From: Flavobacteriaceae bacterium
Lineage (GTDB): Bacteria > Bacteroidota > Bacteroidia > Flavobacteriales > Weeksellaceae
Assembly: GCA_012522185.1 (NCBI GenBank)
Contig: JAAYKY010000057.1
Location: 1-64,000, forward strand
Direction: 5' to 3'
DNA: 64,000 bases
The notes under the pieces are model-generated. The model was not told where the DNA came from and ran no database searches. It was given only the letters and a program-made list of their open reading frames with translations. Position 1 is the stretch's first letter, and each line of letters starts with the position of its first letter. The translations under genes were made by a program, and so were the position numbers. This document shows, one piece after another, positions 1 through 10,186 of the stretch.

Positions 1-70
1 ACTCCTGATTCTTCTGCGAAAATCTGCGCAATCTGCGGGCAGATAATTTTCCCGCAGATAAACGCTGATT
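1..70. repeat. Palindromic intergenic repeat, copy 1
   Basis: This is an imperfect inverted repeat. The left arm reads AATCTGCG-CA-ATCTGCGGG and the right arm, CCCGCAGAT-AAA-CGCTGATT, is its near reverse complement. The arms are separated by an AT-rich loop. It lies just after the stop of the GH13 gene on the minus strand. A related copy lies at 1957-2027. The left end of the element may be cut by the window edge. Confidence 0.7.
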
Positions 71-71
71 T

Positions 72-1937
72 TTATTTCAACTCCAAAATCATCGAAGATT
101 TCGATTTGATTTCTAATCTATTATTCAATTCAAATTCCTTATCAGAAATCACGTCTTTTCCTTTTTTGAAATTCTTAATTCCTTCTTTGAAACGTTTCAT
201 TTCCAAACTTTGATTTTTTTCGGAATTATTCAAAACCACCATCACGGTTTCTCCCGAATTTTCATCGTACCGAAAATACACATAAACATTGTCCTGTGGC
301 ACAAAATGCAAGGTTTTTCCATGGTGAATAGCCGAATTTCCTTTGCGCCAGTTCAATAGTTTCTTTGTGAAGTCGAAATATTCTTTCTGCTCAGCGGTCC
401 TTCCGCTTTCGGTAAAAGCATTTTGGGCATCTGATTTCCATCCGCCCGGGAAATCACGTCGAATGTCGCCATCGCCCTTGCTCTTTTCACCTTTCATCCC
501 GATTTCAGAACCGTAATACAATTGCGGAATCCCACGAACGGTCAAAATCAAACTCAATCCCAATTTATAATCTTCCAACTTATCATAAATCTGATTGAAA
601 CGATTGGTGTCGTGATTTTCCATAAAAACCATCAGATTATTGATGTCCGGATACAGAAAATCATTCGTGAAATTCTCATACACACGGATCATTCCACTGT
701 CCCAGCTTTGTTCTTTTTCGTGAAAAACCATACCGATGGCATCGTGCAAAGTGAAATCCATCACCGAAGGCAAATGGGAATTATAATTCTGAATCGCTGC
801 AATCTTACTGTCCTTTTGCCAATAAGCCATTTGCGCCTGATCGTGCATCCAGACTTCGCCCACGATGTTGAAATTCGGATATTCATCCATCACGCGTTGG
901 GTCCATTCGGCAATTCCCTCTTTGTCGTTATAAGAATAGGTATCCACTCTTAATCCGTCCAATCCGGCGTATTCAATCCACCAAATCGCATTCTGCACCA
1001 TATAATTCAAAACCAAAGGATTTTTCTGGTTCATATCGGGCATCGTTGTATCAAACCAGCCGTCCATGCAGCCTTCGGCATCGGTTTGAGAAGCATTCAA
1101 ATCAAACTGCGTGGTCATCCGATAATTGCTTCGCTGAAATCCGTTTTGCTGACGGGCTTCTTCCGTATCCCAAATGTGGATCCAATCCTGAGTCGGTAAA
1201 TCCTGAATGATCCAATGTTTGGAACCCCAATGATTGGTCACATAATCCATCACCAATTTCATGTCGCGTTTATGCATTTCGTCTGCCAATCTTTTGTAAT
1301 CTTCATTGTTTCCGAAACGCGGATCGATTTTGTAATAATCACTTTGGGCATATCCGTGGTAGGAAAAAACAGGTTCATTGTCCTCCAGCATCGGTGTCGT
1401 CCAAATCGTAGTAATTCCCAAATCGTTCAGATAATCCAAATTCTGAATAATTCCTTCGATATCGCCGCCGTGTCTTCCGTTGGGATTGGAACGATCGGCT
1501 TTTTCAGCAGTATCGGGCGTATTATCATTGTTCGGATTCCCATTGGCAAAACGATCCGGCATAATCAAATAAAAAACATCGGAACTGTCAAAGCCCTTTC
1601 GCTGTGCGGAATTCGGATTTCTTCGCTTGAATTCATAATCGAATTTCTGAACCGTTTTCTTTCCTTTTTTGAAGTTCAACTGAACTTTCCCCGGCGGAAC
1701 GCTTTTGGTGTCAATCGTTACGAATAAATAATTCGGATTTTCCACTTTTTTGACTTCCTTGATGGGAATATTTGAGGAAAATTCAGGAACCAAATCCGAA
1801 ATGTTTTTTCCGTAAACCAATAATTGAAGTTCGGTGTTTTTCATGCCGCTCCACCAAAATTCCGGTTCGATTTTATCGACTTGGGCGTAAGAAAAGTTGA
1901 AAATTAATAGTAAAATTAAGATTTGTAATTTTTTCAT
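72..1937 (-). CDS. Periplasmic GH13 alpha-amylase / neopullulanase-like (SusA-like)
   Basis: Hydrolyses alpha-1,4 linkages of maltodextrins or starch. The 621 residues begin with a signal peptide ending near AQ at residue 19, then an N-terminal beta-sandwich of the cyclomaltodextrinase type (about 25-110), the (beta/alpha)8 GH13 domain (about 118-540) and a C-terminal beta domain. The GH13 catalytic triad is visible: nucleophile D332 in GLRVDTY, acid/base E361 in IVGEVW and D443 in MENHDTN. No type IX sorting tail or lipoprotein cysteine is seen, so a soluble periplasmic enzyme is inferred. It is the last gene of the minus-strand maltose operon, separated from the GH97 gene by a palindromic repeat. 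The subfamily and the exact product cannot be told by eye. Confidence 0.93.
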   Translation of the reverse strand: MKKLQILILLLIFNFSYAQVDKIEPEFWWSGMKNTELQLLVYGKNISDLVPEFSSNIPIKEVKKVENPNYLFVTIDTKSVPPGKVQLNFKKGKKTVQKFDYEFKRRNPNSAQRKGFDSSDVFYLIMPDRFANGNPNNDNTPDTAEKADRSNPNGRHGGDIEGIIQNLDYLNDLGITTIWTTPMLEDNEPVFSYHGYAQSDYYKIDPRFGNNEDYKRLADEMHKRDMKLVMDYVTNHWGSKHWIIQDLPTQDWIHIWDTEEARQQNGFQRSNYRMTTQFDLNASQTDAEGCMDGWFDTTMPDMNQKNPLVLNYMVQNAIWWIEYAGLDGLRVDTYSYNDKEGIAEWTQRVMDEYPNFNIVGEVWMHDQAQMAYWQKDSKIAAIQNYNSHLPSVMDFTLHDAIGMVFHEKEQSWDSGMIRVYENFTNDFLYPDINNLMVFMENHDTNRFNQIYDKLEDYKLGLSLILTVRGIPQLYYGSEIGMKGEKSKGDGDIRRDFPGGWKSDAQNAFTESGRTAEQKEYFDFTKKLLNWRKGNSAIHHGKTLHFVPQDNVYVYFRYDENSGETVMVVLNNSEKNQSLEMKRFKEGIKNFKKGKDVISDKEFELNNRLEIKSKSSMILELK

Positions 1938-1956
1938 TGTTTATTTTTTATTAAAA

Positions 1957-2027
1957 TAATCAGCGAAAATCTGTGTAATCAGCGGGCTAAAAATTTCCCG
2001 CAGATGTTGCAGCTAAACGCAGATTTT
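1957..2027. repeat. Palindromic intergenic repeat, copy 2
   Basis: Same family as the element at 1-70: AATCTGTGTAATCAGCGGG on the left faces CCCGCAGAT and AAACGCAGATT on the right. It fills almost the whole gap between the GH97 and GH13 genes. In RNA it would form a long stem between two cistrons. Confidence 0.7.
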
Positions 2028-2029
2028 AA

Positions 2030-4261
<2,232 letters not shown>

Positions 4262-4271
4262 TTATTTAATT

Positions 4272-6578
4272 CTAAACTTTTACCAAATTTCCCGGTTCTA
4301 CTTTCACCGGATTTCCATTTACCAAAATTTCAAGTTCTTCTTCGCCATCGACCGAAAAAGAATTTCCTTCATGCGAAACATGGATTGTCAATATTTTATT
4401 ACGGAAAATGATTTTGAACGAATAAGATTTCCATTGCTCCGGAATATGCGGATGAAAGGACAATTTTCCGTCCTTGACACGCATTCCACCAAATCCTTCC
4501 ACAATACTCATCCAAGTTCCGGCCATCGAAGTGATGTGCAGACCTTCTTCCACTTCTTTGTTGTAATCATCCAAATCCAGTCGGGAAGTTCGAAGATAAA
4601 ATTCATAGGCTTGTTCCATTCGACCTAATTTCGCTGCCTGAATACTGTGAACACAAGGCGAAAGCGATGATTCATGAACCGTCAGTGGCTCATAAAAATC
4701 AAAATGTTTTTCCAATTCTTCGGTCGTGAAATGATCTTCGAAAAAATAAAACGTCTGAAGCGTATCGGCCTGTTTGATGTAAGGCGAACGCAAAATCCGA
4801 TCCCAAGACCATTTCTGATTTAATGGCCGCTGGGATTTATCCAATTCCGAAACCGGCGTCAAATCTTTGTCCAAAAATCCGTCTTGTTGCAAATAAACCT
4901 GATGTTCTTCCGAATAAGGGAAATACATATTTTCGGCTACCATTTTCCATTCCGAAATCTCTGCTTTCGACAAACGAAGTTTGTTCAGAATTCTTACATA
5001 ATCCGAATGGAATTCTTTTTCGATTTTATCGATATTTTCAATTGTAAATTCGATGCACCATTTCGCTATGTAATTGGTATAGAAATTATTATTGATGTTG
5101 TTTTCATATTCGTTCGGTCCCGTCACACCCAGCATTACGTATTTTCCTTTGGCTTCCGACCAATTGACTCTTTGGTGCCAAAACCGTGCAATTCCAATCA
5201 AAACTTCCAAACCTTTTTCCGGCACATAACTGAAATCGCCGGTGTAGCGTACATAATTATAAATCGCAAAGGCAATCGCTCCGTTTCGGTGGATCTCCTC
5301 AAAGGTGATTTCCCATTCGTTATGGCATTCTTCACCGTTCATCGTCACCATCGGATAAAGCGCTGCACCATTTTTAAAACCTAATTTTTCAGCATTTTCA
5401 ATCGCTTTTTCTAAATGATTGTATCGATACGCCAAAAGATTTCTCGCCACTTCCTGATTTTTGGTGGACATATAAAAGGGCAAGCAATAAGCTTCGGTGT
5501 CCCAATAAGTTGAGCCGCCGTATTTCTCTCCCGTAAACCCTTTCGGACCGATGTTCAATCGGGCATCTTTGCCTAAATAAGTTTGGTTCAATTGGAATAT
5601 ATTGAAACGAATTCCTTGTTGTGCTTTCACATCACCTTCAATCGTGATGTCGGCCATTTCCCAGATTTTCGCCCAAGCCCTTTTTTGTTCTTCCAATAAT
5701 TTTTCAAATCCCTTTTCAGTCGCTTGGGAAACGAGATTTTTTGCAGCCGAAATCAATTCTTCTTCGGGATGATTGGTCGATACGGTATATCCGCCGAACT
5801 TCACCATCGAAACCCATTGGTTTTCAGAAGCATTTAAAGTATAATTCAATTTGATTTTTGTACTGCTTTCTTCCTCCAACTTCGGTAAAACTTCCTGCAA
5901 TTTACCGTCCAGAAAAACCGAGTTTTTCATATAGGTAACCACATTGAACCCGGTTTTAAAGGTTCTCGCCTGAACAAAACCAAAATCGGTTTCCTGTCCG
6001 GAATCCAAAGCTTCCCAGAAAATTTCTTCCCAGTTCGCATCTTGGTTTTTCACGCCGGAATCCACATAAGGATTGAAACTGATTTTGGCTGATTTATTTA
6101 AGGGACGAATTTCATAATGAATCGCACCCAATTCGTCCAAATCCAATGAAAGAAATCGTTTTATACGAACTTCAATTTGAGTTCCATTAGCAAGCTTTGC
6201 TTCAAACGAACGACTCAGCCAACCTTCTTTCATATTGAGTTCGCGACGGAAATTCCTTACTTCGATTTTATTTAAATCTAAATTCTCACCGTTGATTTCC
6301 ACATCGATCCCGATCCAATTCGGCGCGTTTAATACTTTAGCGAAATATTCAGGATAACCATTTTTCCACCAGCCGACTTTGGTTTTGTCGGGATAATAAA
6401 CGCCGGCGATGTAACTGCCGGGAAAGGTTTTGCCCGAATAAGTTTCTTCAAAATTGGCACGTTGCCCCATGGCTCCGTTCCCAATGCTGAAAAGACTTTC
6501 AGACGAGATCACTCGTTCCTTCTCAAATCCTTCTTCGATGATGGACCATTCGTTTGGTATGATATAATCTTGATTCAT
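4272..6578 (-). CDS. GH65 glycoside phosphorylase, probably maltose phosphorylase
   Basis: Expected to split maltose with inorganic phosphate into glucose and beta-glucose-1-phosphate in the cytoplasm. The 768 residues have no signal peptide. An N-terminal beta-sandwich (about 1-270) precedes the (alpha/alpha)6 catalytic barrel and a small C-terminal beta domain. The motif GVTGPNEYENN contains E490, the expected general acid of GH65 (E487 in Lactobacillus brevis maltose phosphorylase, from memory). The next gene upstream, pgmB, uses the beta-glucose-1-phosphate product, which favours a phosphorylase over a hydrolase. Kojibiose, nigerose or trehalose phosphorylase cannot be excluded by eye, but the starch-type neighbours favour maltose. 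Confidence 0.9.
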   Translation of the reverse strand: MNQDYIIPNEWSIIEEGFEKERVISSESLFSIGNGAMGQRANFEETYSGKTFPGSYIAGVYYPDKTKVGWWKNGYPEYFAKVLNAPNWIGIDVEINGENLDLNKIEVRNFRRELNMKEGWLSRSFEAKLANGTQIEVRIKRFLSLDLDELGAIHYEIRPLNKSAKISFNPYVDSGVKNQDANWEEIFWEALDSGQETDFGFVQARTFKTGFNVVTYMKNSVFLDGKLQEVLPKLEEESSTKIKLNYTLNASENQWVSMVKFGGYTVSTNHPEEELISAAKNLVSQATEKGFEKLLEEQKRAWAKIWEMADITIEGDVKAQQGIRFNIFQLNQTYLGKDARLNIGPKGFTGEKYGGSTYWDTEAYCLPFYMSTKNQEVARNLLAYRYNHLEKAIENAEKLGFKNGAALYPMVTMNGEECHNEWEITFEEIHRNGAIAFAIYNYVRYTGDFSYVPEKGLEVLIGIARFWHQRVNWSEAKGKYVMLGVTGPNEYENNINNNFYTNYIAKWCIEFTIENIDKIEKEFHSDYVRILNKLRLSKAEISEWKMVAENMYFPYSEEHQVYLQQDGFLDKDLTPVSELDKSQRPLNQKWSWDRILRSPYIKQADTLQTFYFFEDHFTTEELEKHFDFYEPLTVHESSLSPCVHSIQAAKLGRMEQAYEFYLRTSRLDLDDYNKEVEEGLHITSMAGTWMSIVEGFGGMRVKDGKLSFHPHIPEQWKSYSFKIIFRNKILTIHVSHEGNSFSVDGEEELEILVNGNPVKVEPGNLVKV

Positions 6579-6594
6579 TTTATTTTAAGATTAA

Positions 6595-6657
6595 AGAAAA
6601 TAGATGATAGAGAATAGACTTTTAATTCTATGTTCTATTTTCCGTGTTCTATTTTCT
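6595..6657. repeat. AT-rich inverted repeat between pgmB and GH65 genes
   Basis: Perfect outer arms AGAAAATAG (6595-6603) and CTATTTTCT (6649-6657) enclose weaker inner pairing. The right half repeats TTCTATTTTC twice. It fills most of the gap between the two genes and would form a weak hairpin in the operon mRNA. Confidence 0.6.
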
Positions 6658-6659
6658 CT

Positions 6660-7319
6660 TTAGTTATTTTCTAATTTTTCTAAAAATTCCTTTGATATTT
6701 GAGTGAAGTCTGCAAAAACATAATCGGCTTCCTTCAGGACTTCCTTTTCTCCGATTCCGATGCTCAGCATCCCGGCATTATTCGCCGCCTGAATTCCTGC
6801 AATCGCATCTTCAAAAACCAGACATTCTTCCGGTTTGGAATTCGTTCGCTCTGCACCCAAAAGGAAAACTTCGGGATCGGGTTTGACTTTGGAAACATCA
6901 TTTCCATCCACAATTGCATCGAAATATTCCATCAATCCGACTTTCTCCAAAATCGGTTTGGCATTTTTACTGGCCGAACCCAATACGATTTTTCCTCCTT
7001 CATTTTTAATCCATTTCAAAGCATCCAAAACACCGGGAAGAATTTCTGAAGCGTCCATTTTCTCAATGTAACTCAGATAATTCTTGTTTTTCTCATTCAG
7101 AATTCGATCAAATTCCGCATCGGATATTTTTTTATTTCCCAATTCCAAAATGATTTCCAACGAACGAATCCGGCTGACACCTTTTAAAAGCTCATTGCTA
7201 TCTTTTGTAAATTCAATTCCCAATTCTTCAGCCGATTTTTTCCAAGCCTGAAAATGGTATTTCGCCGTATCGACAATCACTCCGTCCAAATCAAATATAT
7301 AGGTTCTAATTTTTTGCAT
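6660..7319 (-). CDS. pgmB: Beta-phosphoglucomutase (HAD superfamily)
   Basis: Converts beta-glucose-1-phosphate to glucose-6-phosphate, linking the GH65 phosphorylase to glycolysis. The 219-residue length is typical. The HAD motif FDLDGVIVDTA places the phosphorylated nucleophile at D10 and the acid/base at D12. A helical cap domain follows (about 15-85). LGSASKNAK carries motif II serine, and VFEDAIAGIQAA carries the metal-binding acidic motif near the C-terminus. The GVSR stretch in the cap resembles the beta-PGM substrate-specificity loop. The start overlaps the end of the permease gene by 14 bp, implying coupled translation. The protein is cytoplasmic. Confidence 0.93.
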   Translation of the reverse strand: MQKIRTYIFDLDGVIVDTAKYHFQAWKKSAEELGIEFTKDSNELLKGVSRIRSLEIILELGNKKISDAEFDRILNEKNKNYLSYIEKMDASEILPGVLDALKWIKNEGGKIVLGSASKNAKPILEKVGLMEYFDAIVDGNDVSKVKPDPEVFLLGAERTNSKPEECLVFEDAIAGIQAANNAGMLSIGIGEKEVLKEADYVFADFTQISKEFLEKLENN

Positions 7320-8664
7320 TTATCAATTCTGTTTTATCATCCACATCATAAACTTTTAACACACAAACAGCTGCAATAAGGAAGGCTACACCGCTGGTAA
7401 CCAAAGCAAAAATGGGATTACCGCCATAAAGATATTTCACAATCGGACCGCCGATGATGGCATTGATAATCTGAGGAAGAACAATGAAAAAGTTGAAAAT
7501 CCCCATGTAAACACCCATTTTTCGTGCGGGAATGGACCCTGCCAAAATCGCATAAGGCATCGCTAGGATGCTCGCCCAGGCAACTCCCACCGCAATCATC
7601 GAGACAATCAACATATTGGGCGATGAAACAAAATAAATAGAAATCAATCCAAGTCCTCCAATGACCAAAGCGATTGCATGCGTGGTTTTACGTCCGATTT
7701 TTTTAGCAATGAACGGAAGAAAAAAGGCAATGATTGCCGACACTCCGTTGTAAACCCCAAAGATAATTCCTACCCAGTCACCGGATTTCTGATAAGTCGC
7801 ACTGCTCGTATCGGAAAGCGGAAGCTCATAAATATGATGGGCAATCGCAGGTGTGGTAAAAACCCACATCCCAAACAATCCAAACCAGGAAAAAAACTGA
7901 ACCCATGCAAGTTGCCGCATGGTTTTGGGCATTTTGGCAAAATCCGTAAAGATGTCCCAAATTCGAGCTTTCTCTTCTTCGACTACCCGATTTTCGGGTA
8001 ATTCAAAAGATAGTAATTCTTCGTTTGTGTACTCTTTCGTGGTGAGAATCGTGACCATAACCGCTCCGACTAAAAAGGCTGCTCCGATGATAAATGAGAA
8101 TATCAAATGCAAGGGAACTTCGCCGGGAAGGGCTTCACTCGAAACCCCAAACCAATTGCTCAAAGCATAAGGGAGCCAGGATCCAATGACCGCTCCAATT
8201 CCAATCAAAACCGTTTGTACGCTGTAGCCAAGCGTTCGCTGATCCGATGGCAAAAGGTCGGCAACCAATGCGCGGAATGGTTCCATGGCAATGTTGAAAG
8301 ACGCATCCATTATCATCAGGAAGCCTGCTCCAATCCACAAAGCGGGAAGAAGTGAAGTGAAAATTCCGGCTTGCGGCATCATAATCAAACCTACCGCCGC
8401 CAATAGAGCACCTACCAAAAAATAAGGTTTTCTTCGACCAAATTTCGTCCAGGTTCGGTCGCTGTAATGCCCCACAATCGGTTGAACAATCAAACCCATC
8501 AAAGGAGGAATGATCCAAAACCAGGATAAACTGTGGACATCGGCACCAAAAATCTGTAAAATTCGGCTTGCGTTTGCATTTTGGAGGGCAAAACCCATTT
8601 GGATTCCCAGAAATCCAAAACTCAAATTCCAGATTTCCCAAAATCCCAACCTACGCTTTTCCAT
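7306..8664 (-). CDS. MFS sugar permease (SLC45 / GPH-like), probable maltose importer
   Basis: An inner-membrane carrier of 452 residues with about twelve hydrophobic segments. The start MEKRRLGFWEIWNLSFGF leads into the first helix. The loop DRTWTKFGRRKPYF between helices 2 and 3 is the MFS signature seen in sucrose/maltose carriers of the SLC45 and GPH type, and FIAKKIGRKTTH is its counterpart in the second half. As the first gene of the operon with pgmB (14-bp overlap), GH65, GH97 and GH13, it probably moves maltose or maltodextrin from periplasm to cytosol. The upstream region holds an inverted repeat and a promoter-like motif shared with the lacI upstream region. Substrate is inferred from context only. 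Confidence 0.9.
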   Translation of the reverse strand: MEKRRLGFWEIWNLSFGFLGIQMGFALQNANASRILQIFGADVHSLSWFWIIPPLMGLIVQPIVGHYSDRTWTKFGRRKPYFLVGALLAAVGLIMMPQAGIFTSLLPALWIGAGFLMIMDASFNIAMEPFRALVADLLPSDQRTLGYSVQTVLIGIGAVIGSWLPYALSNWFGVSSEALPGEVPLHLIFSFIIGAAFLVGAVMVTILTTKEYTNEELLSFELPENRVVEEEKARIWDIFTDFAKMPKTMRQLAWVQFFSWFGLFGMWVFTTPAIAHHIYELPLSDTSSATYQKSGDWVGIIFGVYNGVSAIIAFFLPFIAKKIGRKTTHAIALVIGGLGLISIYFVSSPNMLIVSMIAVGVAWASILAMPYAILAGSIPARKMGVYMGIFNFFIVLPQIINAIIGGPIVKYLYGGNPIFALVTSGVAFLIAAVCVLKVYDVDDKTELINAKN

Positions 8665-8690
8665 TATCGTAATTTACTGTTAAACAATAC

Positions 8691-8709
8691 GATAAGCGCA
8701 AAGCTTATC
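8691..8709. promoter_or_regulatory. Inverted repeat upstream of the permease operon
   Basis: GATAAGC and GCTTATC are perfect 7-bp arms separated by GCAAA, 27 bp upstream of the permease start codon. The CTTATCAA half also occurs beside the lacI palindrome (9991 onward). It could be an operator or a short leader hairpin. Confidence 0.45.
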
Positions 8710-8724
8710 AAAACTTATAAAGGT

Positions 8725-8741
8725 GAGAAGTAAAAATATAA
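8725..8741 (-). promoter_or_regulatory. 17-bp motif shared with lacI upstream region; possible promoter
   Basis: GAGAAGTAAAAATATAA is identical at 10074-10090. Read on the minus strand it contains TATTTTTA, one base from the Bacteroidota -7 element TAnnTTTG. In both places CAAA (TTTG on the minus strand) lies 12-13 bp further upstream. It sits upstream of the permease gene here and upstream of lacI at the second site. Confidence 0.45.
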
Positions 8742-8838
8742 GTTTCGATTGGACAAATATAAACGATAATTTGATTTAGAAGAAGTTTTGTTCAGAGTTT
8801 TAACCTTTCGGAATCAGAAGTTTAATATAGCGGTCTTA

Positions 8839-8898
8839 AACTCAACCACTCTCAACTCAATCACCCCCAACTCAATCACCCCCAACTCAATCACTCTC
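8839..8898. repeat. Four 15-bp tandem repeats abutting the lacI stop
   Basis: The unit is AACTCAATCACCCCC, with copies at 8839, 8854, 8869 and 8884. The middle two are identical and the outer two end in CTCTC. The array ends exactly at the stop codon of the lacI-type gene and so forms the start of its 3' untranslated region. Confidence 0.85.
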
Positions 8899-9939
8899 CT
8901 ACTTTGTAGAGTCTCTTTCGATTAATTCCGTTTCGATGACCAATGTCTGATAATTTTCTTCGGGTGTAATTCCTTCCAATTTATCGATGAGAAGTCTTGC
9001 CGAAGCTTCGCCAATCTGCCGACCATGCTGACTGACGGCTGTGAGACTTGGATAAGAGTATTTAGGCAAATCACCGTCCGAAAAAGCGATTATCGAAATT
9101 TCTTCTGGAATCTGAATCGATTTCTTTTTGAAAAAATTCGCAGCTGTAATCGTATAAAACTCATTGACCCCAATTAAACCATCGATATCCGGAAATGTTT
9201 CAAGCAATTTCTCCAATTCATTAAAAATAAATTCTTCGATTTCATCGGAATTCAATTCGTCCTTTACTTTGATAATCAATGAATTGTTTGCTATGATTTT
9301 GTTTTCGTTCAAAGCTTCCATATAGCCTTTCAGGCGAAGATTTCCCACAGAAACAAAGTCTTCGGTGGTAATGAAAACAATTTTTTTACAACCCGAATTG
9401 ATCAGTTTTTCAGTCGCTTTTTTGGCGCCTTCTACATCGTCGATGATCACTTTATCACAATTCACTTCCGCTGCTTCACGATCAAACATCACAACGGGAA
9501 CACCTTGTGAAATGGTTTCATAAAAGTGGTGATAATCCGCTTTTTTCATCGTTTCCTTGGCTACGGAAAGAATAAAACCGTCGATGCTACCATTGACCAA
9601 GGTTTCCATATTTAGAACTTCTTTGTCAAATGAATCGTTTGAGACGGCGATGATGACGTTGTAGTTTCTGCGGTTGGCTTCGGACTCAATTCCTTGTATC
9701 ACCTTGGTAAAGAAGTGATTGACGATCTGAGGTATGATGATGGCGATGGATTTGGAAGATTTATTTCGTAAACTCAGCGCAATGCTATTGGGTTTGTAAT
9801 TGTACATTTTCGCAAAAGCCTGAATTTTCTGTCGGGTATCCAAACTGATTTCTTCGTTGTCACGAAGTGCTTTTGAAACGGTAGAAACTGATACTTCAAG
9901 TTCCTTTGCGATTTGTTTGAGAGTTACGTTTTTCTTCAA
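8899..9939 (-). CDS. LacI/GalR-family transcriptional regulator of the maltose locus
   Basis: A 346-residue cytoplasmic repressor-type protein. The N-terminal helix-turn-helix reads VTLKQIAKELEVSVSTVSKALRD (residues 4-26), followed by the hinge helix region PNSIALSLRNK. A periplasmic-binding-protein-like effector domain occupies about residues 60-340 (KSIAIIIPQIVNHFF onward). The gene lies between the two arms of the maltose locus and is transcribed away from susC. A perfect 14-bp palindrome of the LacI operator kind lies 61 bp upstream of its start, so autoregulation and control of susC are likely. The effector is not known; a maltose-related sugar is the natural guess. Confidence 0.93.
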   Translation of the reverse strand: MKKNVTLKQIAKELEVSVSTVSKALRDNEEISLDTRQKIQAFAKMYNYKPNSIALSLRNKSSKSIAIIIPQIVNHFFTKVIQGIESEANRRNYNVIIAVSNDSFDKEVLNMETLVNGSIDGFILSVAKETMKKADYHHFYETISQGVPVVMFDREAAEVNCDKVIIDDVEGAKKATEKLINSGCKKIVFITTEDFVSVGNLRLKGYMEALNENKIIANNSLIIKVKDELNSDEIEEFIFNELEKLLETFPDIDGLIGVNEFYTITAANFFKKKSIQIPEEISIIAFSDGDLPKYSYPSLTAVSQHGRQIGEASARLLIDKLEGITPEENYQTLVIETELIERDSTK

Positions 9940-10000
9940 ATTCCCTTATTTTTTAGCTGAGTTAAGTTAATTCGCTCTAAATTAAGAAAACTTATCAACA

Positions 10001-10014
10001 CGAAAACGTTTTCG
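10001..10014. promoter_or_regulatory. LacI-type operator palindrome
   Basis: CGAAAACGTTTTCG is a perfect palindrome with the central CG typical of LacI-family operators. It is flanked by GAAAACTT (9986-9993) and AAGTTTTC (10016-10023), themselves inverted copies. It lies between the divergent lacI-type gene and susC, where a repressor could act on both. Confidence 0.7.
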
Positions 10015-10073
10015 CAAGTTTTCGAAGCCTCGAATTTAGACCAAGTTAGATTCTATTTACATAATTTTAACAC

Positions 10074-10090
10074 GAGAAGTAAAAATATAA
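10074..10090 (-). promoter_or_regulatory. Second copy of the 17-bp motif
   Basis: Identical to 8725-8741. On the minus strand it lies about 135 bp upstream of the lacI-type start and could be that gene's -7 region. On the plus strand it is about 97 bp upstream of susC. Confidence 0.4.
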
Positions 10091-10186
10091 CATTTTTTTC
10101 AAATTTAATTAATATCTGAGGGATGAAATCCGCCGGAATTAAGGGCGAATTTCCATCTGGTAAAATGAAAACAAAAAATTAAACAG

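Noticed and set aside
8135-8641. 168-codon open frame on the same strand as the permease gene in another frame
   Set aside because: It lies inside the permease gene, whose membrane helices and motifs are clear. No motif of its own.
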